Assembly: GCA_947624365.1 (NCBI GenBank) | Contig: CANQJY010000003.1 | Location: forward strand, 1-35,629 | Direction of reading: 5' to 3' | Length of the DNA: 35,629 bases | Source of the DNA: an uncultured Clostridia bacterium | Lineage (GTDB): Bacteria > Bacillota > Clostridia > TANB77 > CAG-508 | Shown here: positions 10,422 to 18,498 of the stretch, piece by piece | Numbering within the stretch: the stretch's first letter is position 1 | Layout of the letters: each line of letters starts with the position of its first letter | Translations under genes and position numbers: made by a program | The notes under the pieces: model-generated | The model's database searches: none | Told to the model about the DNA's origin: nothing | Seen by the model: the letters and a program-made list of their open reading frames with translations, nothing else

Positions 10422-10450
10422 ATTTTACTATATTCTTCTTAAAAAATCAA
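10422..10450 (-). promoter_or_regulatory. promoter of exonuclease III and permease, TTGATT-17-TAAAAT
   Basis: On the minus strand TTGATT (10450-10445) and TAAAAT (10427-10422) are 17 nt apart, each one or two changes from consensus. The start would be near 10415, about 25 nt before the ATG at 10390. Confidence 0.55.
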
Positions 10451-10464
10451 CCATTATAAAATAA

Positions 10465-10490
10465 AAGAGTTGGCAATTATACCAACTCTT
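10465..10490 (-). terminator. intrinsic terminator of the G5/SleB gene
   Basis: A 9-bp stem, AAGAGTTGG (on plus) with CCAACTCTT, has an 8-nt loop and is followed on the minus strand by TTTTATTTTAT. It lies 11 nt after the stop at 10502 and just upstream of the next promoter, so it separates the two units. Confidence 0.85.
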
Positions 10491-10501
10491 GATATTTATT
10501 T

Positions 10502-11512
10502 TTAAAAATATACATTTCCTCCGATATATACACCAGAATGTGTTCCTGCTGCTCTAAATGATAAATAACTATGATTTCTTTTTCCATTTAAAGCATCTGT
10601 TACGGCTTGCTTTACAGCAGATGAATAGTTTCCATTTAAACGTCTTTTCCAGTGGCTATCTATTGAATAACAGAATTGACCTCTTGCTTTATATTGGCTT
10701 AGTGGGTCTGTTCCATTTCTTCTCCATTTAGCACTTTCTGCCCTGTTACATGCACAAGTAATAACAGCTAATGCTCCTGTGTAACTTGATCCACATTCTT
10801 GTGCTGTTATAGCACATAATAGGTCAAAATCACTTGCTGAATAAGACCACTTTCCTCCGCCATAAGAAACGGCTGATGTTCTTGCATCAGTTGAACCTCT
10901 TGTTGTTACTACTTTTTTATTAACTTGTACAATTTTGTTTACTGGTTGCTTTATAATAACTTCTGATAAAACTGTTTTTTCAATCTCAATATTATTTTGG
11001 TATTTTACTTTATAAGTAATTTCTTTTAATCCTTCTACACCTTTTTGTACTACTTTGTTTTCAACATTAGTATCTGTTCCTGCTGTGTTTTTTGTGATTG
11101 TTTCATAAGGAATAGCTACTTGTTCTACTACAATTTTTTCTGTTATCGGTGCATAGTTTTGCATTAGTTCATCTAAAGATGTTTGTACACCTTGTTCTGA
11201 TACTTCTGCTATTTTTACTTCATTATATGTTTTATCTGTAATTTTTATTACTGTTCCAGAAGATATTGGTTCTTCTAAACCTGGTGTTGTTTTTTGTGTG
11301 TCTTCCAAAATGATGTGATTTTCTTCTAAAACCTCAGCTACAGTTTGTTTACCTGTTAATGCTGTTAATTCATATCCGTTTTGTAATGTAATTTTTACAT
11401 CTGCTAAATTTGTATTTACCGCTAAAACACTAATTCCTGATATTAAGATTAAGATAATGCTTACACATATAATCTTGATGATTGAAAGTGAAGCGTTCTC
11501 TTGATTTTTCAT
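10502..11512 (-). CDS. membrane-anchored DUF348-G5-SleB-type cell wall hydrolase
   Basis: A 336-aa surface enzyme. One N-terminal hydrophobic helix (residues ~12-32, signal or anchor) is followed by a DUF348 module (~39-70, ITLQNGYELTALTG), a G5 domain (~120-195) and a C-terminal SleB/Hydrolase_2-like domain (~225-336). That domain shows LLCAITAQECGSSYTGALAV with the likely catalytic Glu, then a CNRAES segment and GQFCYS. SleB relatives are lytic enzymes acting on spore cortex or vegetative wall; G5 and DUF348 are wall-associated. The start is the ATG at 11512, behind a strong AAAGGAGGT. The frame stays open further upstream, but that stretch contains the promoter. It is a single-gene unit with its own terminator. 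Confidence 0.87.
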   Translation of the reverse strand: MKNQENASLSIIKIICVSIILILISGISVLAVNTNLADVKITLQNGYELTALTGKQTVAEVLEENHIILEDTQKTTPGLEEPISSGTVIKITDKTYNEVKIAEVSEQGVQTSLDELMQNYAPITEKIVVEQVAIPYETITKNTAGTDTNVENKVVQKGVEGLKEITYKVKYQNNIEIEKTVLSEVIIKQPVNKIVQVNKKVVTTRGSTDARTSAVSYGGGKWSYSASDFDLLCAITAQECGSSYTGALAVITCACNRAESAKWRRNGTDPLSQYKARGQFCYSIDSHWKRRLNGNYSSAVKQAVTDALNGKRNHSYLSFRAAGTHSGVYIGGNVYF

Positions 11513-11546
11513 ATCTTTTCTTACCTCCTTTGGCAATACAGTTATT

Positions 11547-11575
11547 ATTATAACATATATTGGACAATTTGTCAA
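11547..11575 (-). promoter_or_regulatory. consensus promoter TTGACA-17-TATAAT of the G5/SleB gene
   Basis: On the minus strand both hexamers are perfect (TTGACA 11575-11570, TATAAT 11552-11547) with 17-nt spacing. A short inverted repeat, GACAA-N-TTGTC on the plus strand (11563-11573), overlaps the -35 and could be an operator; that part is speculative. Confidence 0.85.
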
Positions 11576-11650
11576 ATTTTGCTACTTCTTGTCCTATTTG
11601 TGTTTAACGTTTTATAATATTATATTATGCTACGGAAATACGGGATATGC

Positions 11651-12436
11651 TTAAATTTTAAAAATTTTACATGTATTTTCAAATGTCATTTTGGCAACTG
11701 TATCTATTGGTAATTCTTTAGCTTCTGCAATTTTTTGTGCTACATATCGCACATTTCTTGAATCATTTCGTGTACCACGTACTGGTTCTGGTGCTAAATA
11801 TGGGCTGTCTGTTTCAATTAGTATTTTATCGTTTGGCACTAGGTTAATCATTTCATTTGCATTTTTAGAGTTCTTAAATGTAATTGGACCTGCAAAAGAA
11901 ATATAAAAACCTAATTTAAGAGCTTCTTTTATTAACTCTCTGTTTTGAGGGCAACAATGGAATACTCCTTTTTGGCTTACAGGGTTTTCTTTTAAAATAC
12001 TAATTGTATCTGTTATAGCATCTCTTGTATGGATAACTATTGGTAATTCTAACATATTTGCAAGTTGTATTTGTTTTATAAATGCTTTTTTCTGTAATTC
12101 TCTTTTGCTTTCATCTTTTTCCCAATAATAGTCTAGACCTATTTCTCCAATAGCTACTACATTTTGTCTGTTTGTTTTCACTATTTCTTCAATTTTAGAA
12201 ATGGTTTTCCACAATTCTTGTTCTTGTTGTGGAATATCATTTGGAGAAATTCCACATGTTGCATAAATCCAATCATATTTTTTTGCAAAATCAACTGCTT
12301 TTTGAGATGCTTCTAAACTATAACCAGCAGATATCACTTTTGTGATACCTGCTTTTTTTATTTCTTCTATAATTTTATCTCTGTCTACATCAAATTTTTC
12401 ATCATCTAAATGAGCATGACCGTCAAATAGTTCCAT
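11651..12436 (-). CDS. tatD: TatD family metal-dependent deoxyribonuclease
   Basis: A TIM-barrel hydrolase of the TatD/YcfH family, 261 aa and full length. Metal ligands are visible in order: HAHLDD (residues ~7-12, the HxH pair), the Glu of AIGEIGLDYY (~95-104), His of IHTRD, His of FHCC and Asp of ETDSPYLAPEP near residue 210. Family members remove nucleotides from 3' DNA ends and are linked to repair and DNA turnover. Its ATG overlaps the acpS stop by one base (TAATG), so translation is coupled. It is the last gene of the spoIIE-WG-acpS-tatD unit. I see no clear terminator after it. Confidence 0.92.
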   Translation of the reverse strand: MELFDGHAHLDDEKFDVDRDKIIEEIKKAGITKVISAGYSLEASQKAVDFAKKYDWIYATCGISPNDIPQQEQELWKTISKIEEIVKTNRQNVVAIGEIGLDYYWEKDESKRELQKKAFIKQIQLANMLELPIVIHTRDAITDTISILKENPVSQKGVFHCCPQNRELIKEALKLGFYISFAGPITFKNSKNANEMINLVPNDKILIETDSPYLAPEPVRGTRNDSRNVRYVAQKIAEAKELPIDTVAKMTFENTCKIFKI

Positions 12437-12819
12437 TAGTTTTCCCCTTTCTGCAATATGACTACATATGCTACTGCATAATTTTTACAATGTGAAATAC
12501 TAATATCAATACTTTCAAATAAGTCGTTATCTATTCCTTTTAAATGAATACAAGGCTTTCCTTGTTTATTATTTTCTACTTCGATATCTTTCCAACTAAT
12601 CGCATATTTATCTGGTAAATTAGTTGAAATAGCTTTGAAAGTAGCTTCTTTTGCAGCAAATCTTGCAGCATAATGTTGATACTTCTGGCTGTTTTTTGAT
12701 TCGCAATATGCAATTTCTTTTTCTGTATATACTTTCTCTAAAAAGTGTTTACCAATATCTTCTATTGATTTCTTTATTCTTTCTATTTCTATTATATCTG
12801 TTCCACAAAAAATTTTCAT
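12436..12819 (-). CDS. acpS: holo-[acyl-carrier-protein] synthase
   Basis: AcpS moves 4'-phosphopantetheine from CoA to the serine of acyl carrier protein, switching on fatty-acid synthesis. The 127-aa length fits the family. The metal/CoA-binding GTDIIEIERI block (residues 6-15) and the RFAAKEATFKAIS block (~53-65) are clear, followed by ISISHCKNYAVAYV near the C-terminus. The ATG at 12817-12819 is chosen because the longer open frame upstream would translate the palindromic repeat. An AGAAAGAAG stretch upstream is a modest ribosome binding site. The palindrome 12849-12920 ends 29 nt before the start, so it forms the 5' side of this gene's message if read through. Confidence 0.95.
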   Translation of the reverse strand: MKIFCGTDIIEIERIKKSIEDIGKHFLEKVYTEKEIAYCESKNSQKYQHYAARFAAKEATFKAISTNLPDKYAISWKDIEVENNKQGKPCIHLKGIDNDLFESIDISISHCKNYAVAYVVILQKGEN

Positions 12820-12848
12820 AATAACACTTCTTTCTGTTTGTTCACTTG

Positions 12849-12926
12849 TGTCCACTTTGGGACGGTCCTTTTTTGGACATTTGTGAAAATGTCCAAAAAA
12901 GGACCGTCCCAAAGTGGACATGGACA
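12849..12926. repeat. perfect 72-bp palindrome inside the spoIIE-tatD unit
   Basis: Two perfect 32-bp arms (12849-12880 and 12889-12920) enclose an 8-nt loop. An extra TGTCCA unit (minus strand, 12926-12921) joins it to the UAG of the WG gene with no gap. Each arm has the family core GGGACGGTCC plus TTTTTTGGACA. Because it lies between co-oriented genes, the hairpin could reduce readthrough into acpS-tatD or act as an RNA processing or stability element. Confidence 0.92.
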
Positions 12927-14450
12927 CTATTGTTGATTGTAGTAATTCATGTATAGGTCTTCTCCTAAATGCCATTTTCCAATAAAGTTTACTAGTAAGT
13001 AATCTTCTAAGTCATATTTTGGTTCTTGTATCACTTTTCCTGTGCTGTCTATTGAACCCCATTTTCCATCCTTTTTTATTCCTGCATAGCCATAGTCGTT
13101 TTGTTCTGTTGCATCATCATATTCATAATTTACTACAACATTGCCTTCTTTATCCACAAATCCATATTTTTCGTCTTGCTTGCTTACGAATAGTGTTCGA
13201 TTTGGGAAAATTTGATTTTCTTGTTTTTCTTCAAATTGTAATGTATAGTATTTTGTTTGGTCTTCCTCTTTTATTTTTATATAGCCTTCTTCTGTGTTGC
13301 ATTCTAATAACATTCCTGATTGTTTTGTTTTAAATGTATTGTCTAATATATCTGATTCATAATTTTCTTTTTCTGCTATGTATATATCTGCTTTTTTTTG
13401 ATATGTAATATTTGTATATTCTTGTTCTAACTTTTCGTTTCCTTGTAAATCTATTATTCCATATTTGTCATCTTTTTTATAAATTAAAATTCCGGTCTTT
13501 GCTTCTTTTAAATCATCATATTGGGCTTGTAATGTTACTTCTCCTGTTGTTTTCATTACACCATATTGATTTCCTTTTTTGAAAATTACACCATTATCTT
13601 GTAATTTTAATATTTGTGCAATTTCGTCAAATCCTGTTGTTAATACTTGTGTGCCTTCTTTGTCTACTAAAATTTGTTTTTTATTTTGTAAAACTACATA
13701 TAAATTATTTCCATATACTTGTGTTATACCTTCATATTCACATGGTAATATTATATTTGATGAATAGTCGATAATTCCATACTTTCCTTTATCGTCTTTT
13801 ACAATATATCCTGTTTTGCTATCTTCTCCTAATACTGAAATTTCAGCATATTGTGGTTCAACTATTATTTTACCATCATCACTTGCAATTCCATATTTTC
13901 CATCTTGTTTTATAAGAAGAGCATTTTTTATTCCTAAAATAGGTGTTATTTCATCATATTGAGGTAATAGTAGTTCTTTTCCTGTAAAGTCAATAAGTCC
14001 ATATTTCCCTGCTAATGAAACTTTTAAAACATTTTCTTCATACCATAAATGATTGTTGTCTTTGTTTGCAATTGCTTCTATTCCTTGATATTGAATTAAT
14101 ATTTCTTCATTTTTAGAGTTTAATGCTTTTGTTTGATAACTTCCTTTATCATAATCTACATCATATGTACATAAGAATATATCTGTTTTTGGGTCTGGGA
14201 TGACTACCATCTCTTCATATGATGGATCAATTACAATATTTCCGTTATTGTCAATAACTCCCCATTTTTCGTCTTGGTAAATTGGAAAATAGCTTTCACT
14301 TGTAATTTTTGTATTTGGTTCGTTTTTATCAAATAGTCCCTTTATAAAGTATATAAACATTATTACAATTATAATTGCTATTACAACTGCTAATACTTTT
14401 TTTAAATTTAACTTTGGTTCATTATCATATCTTCTTCCTCTATTTCCCAT
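12927..14450 (-). CDS. WG-repeat membrane-anchored protein
   Basis: A 507-aa protein with a basic N-terminus, one membrane helix (residues ~19-38) and a long outer or periplasm-facing domain of about nine WG-type beta repeats. The repeats follow the pattern (D/G)-x-K-(W/Y)-G-(V/I/L)-I-D-x-x-G-x-(I/V), for example DEKWGVIDNNGNIV, AGKYGLIDFTGKE and DGKWGSIDSTGKV. Such repeats build propeller-like surfaces; no enzymatic motif is seen and the function is unknown. The ATG at 14450 has AGGAGGAG upstream and is 19 nt after the spoIIE stop, so it is co-transcribed with spoIIE. That suggests, but does not show, a role in sporulation or the envelope. Confidence 0.85.
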   Translation of the reverse strand: MGNRGRRYDNEPKLNLKKVLAVVIAIIIVIMFIYFIKGLFDKNEPNTKITSESYFPIYQDEKWGVIDNNGNIVIDPSYEEMVVIPDPKTDIFLCTYDVDYDKGSYQTKALNSKNEEILIQYQGIEAIANKDNNHLWYEENVLKVSLAGKYGLIDFTGKELLLPQYDEITPILGIKNALLIKQDGKYGIASDDGKIIVEPQYAEISVLGEDSKTGYIVKDDKGKYGIIDYSSNIILPCEYEGITQVYGNNLYVVLQNKKQILVDKEGTQVLTTGFDEIAQILKLQDNGVIFKKGNQYGVMKTTGEVTLQAQYDDLKEAKTGILIYKKDDKYGIIDLQGNEKLEQEYTNITYQKKADIYIAEKENYESDILDNTFKTKQSGMLLECNTEEGYIKIKEEDQTKYYTLQFEEKQENQIFPNRTLFVSKQDEKYGFVDKEGNVVVNYEYDDATEQNDYGYAGIKKDGKWGSIDSTGKVIQEPKYDLEDYLLVNFIGKWHLGEDLYMNYYNQQ

Positions 14451-14469
14451 TTTGCTCCTCCTTGTTTTT

Positions 14470-16848
14470 CTATTTCTCTAAGAATTTAAATACTAGTATA
14501 CTCATGTCATCTTTTGCAACCCCATAATTATTGTCTATAGCTTCATTTAATATTAAATCTGCAATTTTTTTAGTGTTAGATGTTTCAATATCTTCTAATA
14601 CATATCTTAACCATAATTCTTTATTTTTATATTCTACATTAGAATCTAGAATTCCGTCTGAGCACATTACTACAATGTCTCCATTTATAATGTCTTTATC
14701 ATATACTTGTAAATTGCTATTTGGTACAATCCCTGCTGGAAGAGAATTTGATTTTATTATTTGCACTTTTCCTCCATTTTTTATATATGTAGGACATGCT
14801 CCACTTTTTATGAACTCAATGTTTCCTTTATATAAGTCAATAATTGCAATATCTAATGTTGCAAAAACTTCTTTATTTTGATTCATAAGGCTACTGTTGA
14901 TTAATTCTAAAGATGTTTCTTTTTGAAATCCTGCTAATAATAAATTTTCTAACATTTTTACTGCTTTGCTACTACTATTTCTTGCATCTTTTCCAGACCC
15001 CATGCCATCACTAATTGCAAGTAGATATTTTCCGTCTTTTAAACGAATATTTAATATGCTATCACCTGAAACTTCACTTTTGTCTTTTGCTGTATCTGCT
15101 GTTCCAATTGCCATAATAAATTTATCTTCTGATAAGAAATTTAGCCTATTCCCTAAGCTTTCTTCTTCGTTTAAAACAATTGGTTCTTTTAAAACATCAC
15201 TTAGAATTTTCTCGATTACGTCTATTTTATTTTTATGGATTTCTTCTATATATATTTCAATTAAGTATCTTTCTTGTTGTCTGATAGAAATTTCTTGTAT
15301 TGTAATTTCTTTTTGTTCTAGCAATTCTATAATTTGTAATTTTTCCTTTTCAAACTGACCTTCGCTTGAAATTTCTTTTTCAATATTTTTAGCTAAGCTT
15401 GAAATTGCTTTTGATACACCATTTAATTGGTTTTGCATATTTTTTTTGTTTTCTTCCATCTTCTTTTGCCATACAAAACTTGATTTGCTAATTTTATACG
15501 ACATGTTGATTACTCTAACCATTTGTGTAATGTTATCTTCTAAAAATTCACTAATTTGTTTGTCATCAAATCCAATAATATAGCTATTACAATCTGCAAA
15601 TATTTTTAATAGGTCTTCTCTTTTTATTTCTTGTTTGTCTGTCAAAAAATCAAATATTTTTTCTACAATTTTGCCATCTACATTAGATATATCATCATAT
15701 AACATGTTTTGCTCATAACCCCTTAAGTTATCTAATAATTCTGTGCTAAAAATTTGCAGGTTACTTTCTACAGGCAATTCTTTTTCTTCTTCGTTATATG
15801 ATTTTGCCATTTGTTCTATTGTTTGTGATACATTATTTAGTTTCTCTGCTGTTTTTTTACTCTGTGTTAATGCTCCATTTGGAACAGTTGGTAAATATTT
15901 TGAATTTCCAAAGAAGTCAGAAATATTTATTTCAATTGATTTTGGTATGGCTAATAAGCCTATTGAAGCAATTAGTATCTCCTTAAAATAAATTAATTCT
16001 ACTGTATATCCATTTGATACATATGCTAGTACAACATTTCCTAAACAGAATCCAATAATAACTCCTAATTTTCCAAAGCGATTTAGTATTCCTGCAAACA
16101 TTCCTGAAATTGCATATGTTGCTACCATTAATGGGTCTGCAGATGTGATTACTCCTAGTGTTACTCCTATTGTTACTCCTGCTGTTGTTCCTACTAATAC
16201 TCCATTTTTCCAACCTAAAATTAAAACTATTAAAATACTTAAAATATTGCGAATAGAAAATCCTAATATGTTAAATTCTCCAAAACATGTAAAGCTAATT
16301 GCAAGTAATAAACTTGCTCCTAATACTTCTTCAATTGAAAAGGCTTTGTGTTCTCCTATGCTTTGCAAAACATTTATTGAGTTTACAAATATTTTGTAAA
16401 AAACAACTGATATAATTGAAAAAGAAATTACTGATAATATATCATATATAGTAAATCCACTTAGTCCTATTTTTGCAATTCCTATTATTAATGTTGCAAT
16501 AAATATGTGTTTTGATAGGCGCATGTTTTCGTTTTTTTCTTCTTGATACATTGGTTTTATTATAAATGTTGAAATTATTAATAATATTGAGATTAATAAA
16601 TAATTTACTGCTCCTTCTACTCCAAATCCTATAATATTGCCTATTAGTCCGGTTAAAATTATTCCTAGAATGGGAACGGAGTTTGCCATACATGCTGACA
16701 TCATACTTATGCTAAATGGAGATACTTGTCCTCCTATTCCTACAATTGATATCATGAATGAAATGATATATAGTGGGATATATTGTAAAGAAAATACATT
16801 TGAAAAAATTGTTGTTTTTCTTTGTTCTATATTTATGTTTTGAAACAT
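14470..16848 (-). CDS. spoIIE: stage II sporulation protein E, membrane serine phosphatase
   Basis: SpoIIE dephosphorylates the anti-anti-sigma factor SpoIIAA to release sigma-F in the forespore, and it joins the division septum. The first ~320 residues hold about ten membrane helices, the middle is a coiled regulatory region, and the last ~200 residues are a PP2C-type phosphatase with AISDGMGSGKDAR and VMCSDGILDSN metal-binding motifs. The start is the ATG at 16848 behind GAGGTGG (792 aa). A GTG at 16923 would be longer but has no ribosome binding site. It leads the unit WG-acpS-tatD. Length is close to the ~820 aa of the Bacillus protein. Confidence 0.95.
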   Translation of the reverse strand: MFQNINIEQRKTTIFSNVFSLQYIPLYIISFMISIVGIGGQVSPFSISMMSACMANSVPILGIILTGLIGNIIGFGVEGAVNYLLISILLIISTFIIKPMYQEEKNENMRLSKHIFIATLIIGIAKIGLSGFTIYDILSVISFSIISVVFYKIFVNSINVLQSIGEHKAFSIEEVLGASLLLAISFTCFGEFNILGFSIRNILSILIVLILGWKNGVLVGTTAGVTIGVTLGVITSADPLMVATYAISGMFAGILNRFGKLGVIIGFCLGNVVLAYVSNGYTVELIYFKEILIASIGLLAIPKSIEINISDFFGNSKYLPTVPNGALTQSKKTAEKLNNVSQTIEQMAKSYNEEEKELPVESNLQIFSTELLDNLRGYEQNMLYDDISNVDGKIVEKIFDFLTDKQEIKREDLLKIFADCNSYIIGFDDKQISEFLEDNITQMVRVINMSYKISKSSFVWQKKMEENKKNMQNQLNGVSKAISSLAKNIEKEISSEGQFEKEKLQIIELLEQKEITIQEISIRQQERYLIEIYIEEIHKNKIDVIEKILSDVLKEPIVLNEEESLGNRLNFLSEDKFIMAIGTADTAKDKSEVSGDSILNIRLKDGKYLLAISDGMGSGKDARNSSSKAVKMLENLLLAGFQKETSLELINSSLMNQNKEVFATLDIAIIDLYKGNIEFIKSGACPTYIKNGGKVQIIKSNSLPAGIVPNSNLQVYDKDIINGDIVVMCSDGILDSNVEYKNKELWLRYVLEDIETSNTKKIADLILNEAIDNNYGVAKDDMSILVFKFLEK

Positions 16849-16958
16849 CCTTACCACCTCTAAAACTTTTTTATGTGTATATTTTACTACTTGTCCTTTG
16901 TGTTTTTTGTCTTTTTTAGTCACTTAATTTAAAAAAGTTTTTTACAAAAAGTGATTCT

Positions 16959-16997
16959 TTGCAATTTTATTTTATTATATTTTATATAAAATTGCAA
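16959..16997 (-). promoter_or_regulatory. probable spoIIE promoter inside a 12-bp inverted repeat
   Basis: The plus strand shows TTGCAATTTTAT (16959-16970) and its exact complement ATAAAATTGCAA (16986-16997), 15 nt apart. On the minus strand TTGCAA (16997-16992) and TAAAAT (16974-16969) are 17 nt apart, a plausible sigma-A promoter. The arms cover the -35 and the region just past the -10, as an operator would. AT-richness makes chance a real alternative. Confidence 0.45.
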
Positions 16998-17028
16998 TAA
17001 ATTTGAAAAATTTCTCAATGATATCGAC

Positions 17029-17059
17029 AAAAAGAGATATCTTATCGATACCTCTTTTT
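17029..17059 (-). terminator. intrinsic terminator of the surface-protein operon
   Basis: AAAAAGAG pairs with CTCTTTTT (17029-17036 and 17052-17059). The stem is extended inward by a G-U and four more pairs around a 5-nt loop. It lies 14 nt after the UAG at 17074, with a T-run on the minus strand. TTTGTCGATAT (minus, 17031-17021) overlaps its tail and resembles a Spo0A box. Confidence 0.8.
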
Positions 17060-17073
17060 ATATTGAGTTATTT

Positions 17074-18498
17074 CTATTTAGTTAATTTTTTTCTTATGAA
17101 ATATACTCCTCCTGCAATTGCTACAAGTGCTGTTATTGCTACTCCAATGTATGGAATGTAATTTCTGTTACCACCTGTACTAGCTACAACTAAGACAGAT
17201 TCTGCCATACTACTATCTGGTTCATCTGCATTTTTAGCTTCTAAATCTGTTGTTTCTCCAGATGATGTGGTAGTTCTTTGAACTGAAGGTACATAGTTTC
17301 CACATGTAATATATTTACCATCTTCTGGATTTATTAATGGCATTCCTTTAACTTGCATTTCATTGTTGCTTTCATCTGTTTTTTCAACTTGTACAATTTC
17401 TACTTGGTTAACTACATTTGTATCAGATTGATCTTTTGCAGATGTCATACGTCTTTCTACTTCCATTTGAAGAGTTGTATTATCTCCTGGTGCTATTTTT
17501 TCGTTACCCAATTTTTCTGTTTTATATACAGATGTTTGTTTGATGTTCTTTGATTTAAGGACATCATCCATTACAATATCTTTTAAGCTATTTAAATCTG
17601 TTACTATAGTCCATCCATTATTTTCATTAGCTTCACTAGTTATTGCATAATTGGTTTGTTTATCTAAATAATCTACTATATTTGTAGGTGATATTTTAAT
17701 TACGTTTTCATCAAATAACTGTGATGCTGTTGTACCATATCTATAGAATTCAACTGTACTATAATCTTTTTCACTGTTGTTTGTAACTGTGAAATTGTAT
17801 GTTACTTCTAGCCTTACGTTTTGTAGCAATTCATCATCTAATTCTGATTTGATTTCAGTATTTCTACGTTGTGTCTGATCATCATTACCAATATAGGTTG
17901 TGTATGGTGCATCTTTTATAGCTGTACTTATACTAGGATCTGTTGGTCTTTTTTGTGCATTGATTATTTCCTCTTCTGATGATTTGCTTATTTTAAGTTT
18001 GCTTACACGTTTGTCTATCTCTATTGCTTGTATTGGTCTCTTAATTATTCCTAAGTTAATACCATCAACATCAAATTTTAATTGCCCATTCTTATGATTA
18101 GCATTTTTTATTTCTGAAGGGTCAATTTCTACTCCAAATACTAGAATTGGTGTATATGAATCCATAGTTTTTGGTATAGTATCTGGTATTATGTTATTTC
18201 CATTTGATATTGCATCATCAATCTTTTCCCTAATATATTCATTATCTACTGCATGTGTTAAATTTTTAGCCCTATTTTCATCTCTATAAAATGTTGGGTT
18301 TCTTGACTCATACTCATATCTATCTCTTGCAAAGATTGTTGATTTGTATGCTACAACTGAATATTTGTCATCTCCCCAAGTAAATTTAATACGATATTTA
18401 CCTGGTGTAAAGCCTTCTAGACTATATGTTCCATTTCCACTTGTTGTACTTACTATGTCTTTATTATTTTCATAATCTTTTGCTGTTTCGTAGTCACC
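17074..18498 (-). pseudogene. 3' part of the UGA-split surface protein, with membrane anchor
   Basis: This 475-codon stretch continues the frame of the upstream gene directly after the UGA at 18501-18499. Its first residues complete the Cna-B/SdrD-like module cut by the stop (SGNGTYSLEGFTPGKYRIKF), then a beta-rich domain follows. The end is an STGGNRNYIPYIG segment, a membrane helix and a KKLTK tail. STGG before a helix is like a degraded LPxTG sorting signal, with Ala in place of Pro (VASTGG). The first internal ATG (18165) has no ribosome binding site, so independent translation is unlikely. The well-kept coding quality argues for recent inactivation, readthrough or a sequence error rather than old decay. 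Confidence 0.8.

Noticed and set aside
12820-12975. N-terminal extension of acpS through the palindrome
   Set aside because: The extra residues (STLGRSFFGHF...) are simply the translated repeat. The family start MKIFCGTDIIEIERI begins at 12819.
17074-18165. Separate gene starting at the ATG 18165
   Set aside because: There is no ribosome binding site, and the coding-quality sequence continues upstream in the same frame to the UGA, completing a domain of the previous gene.
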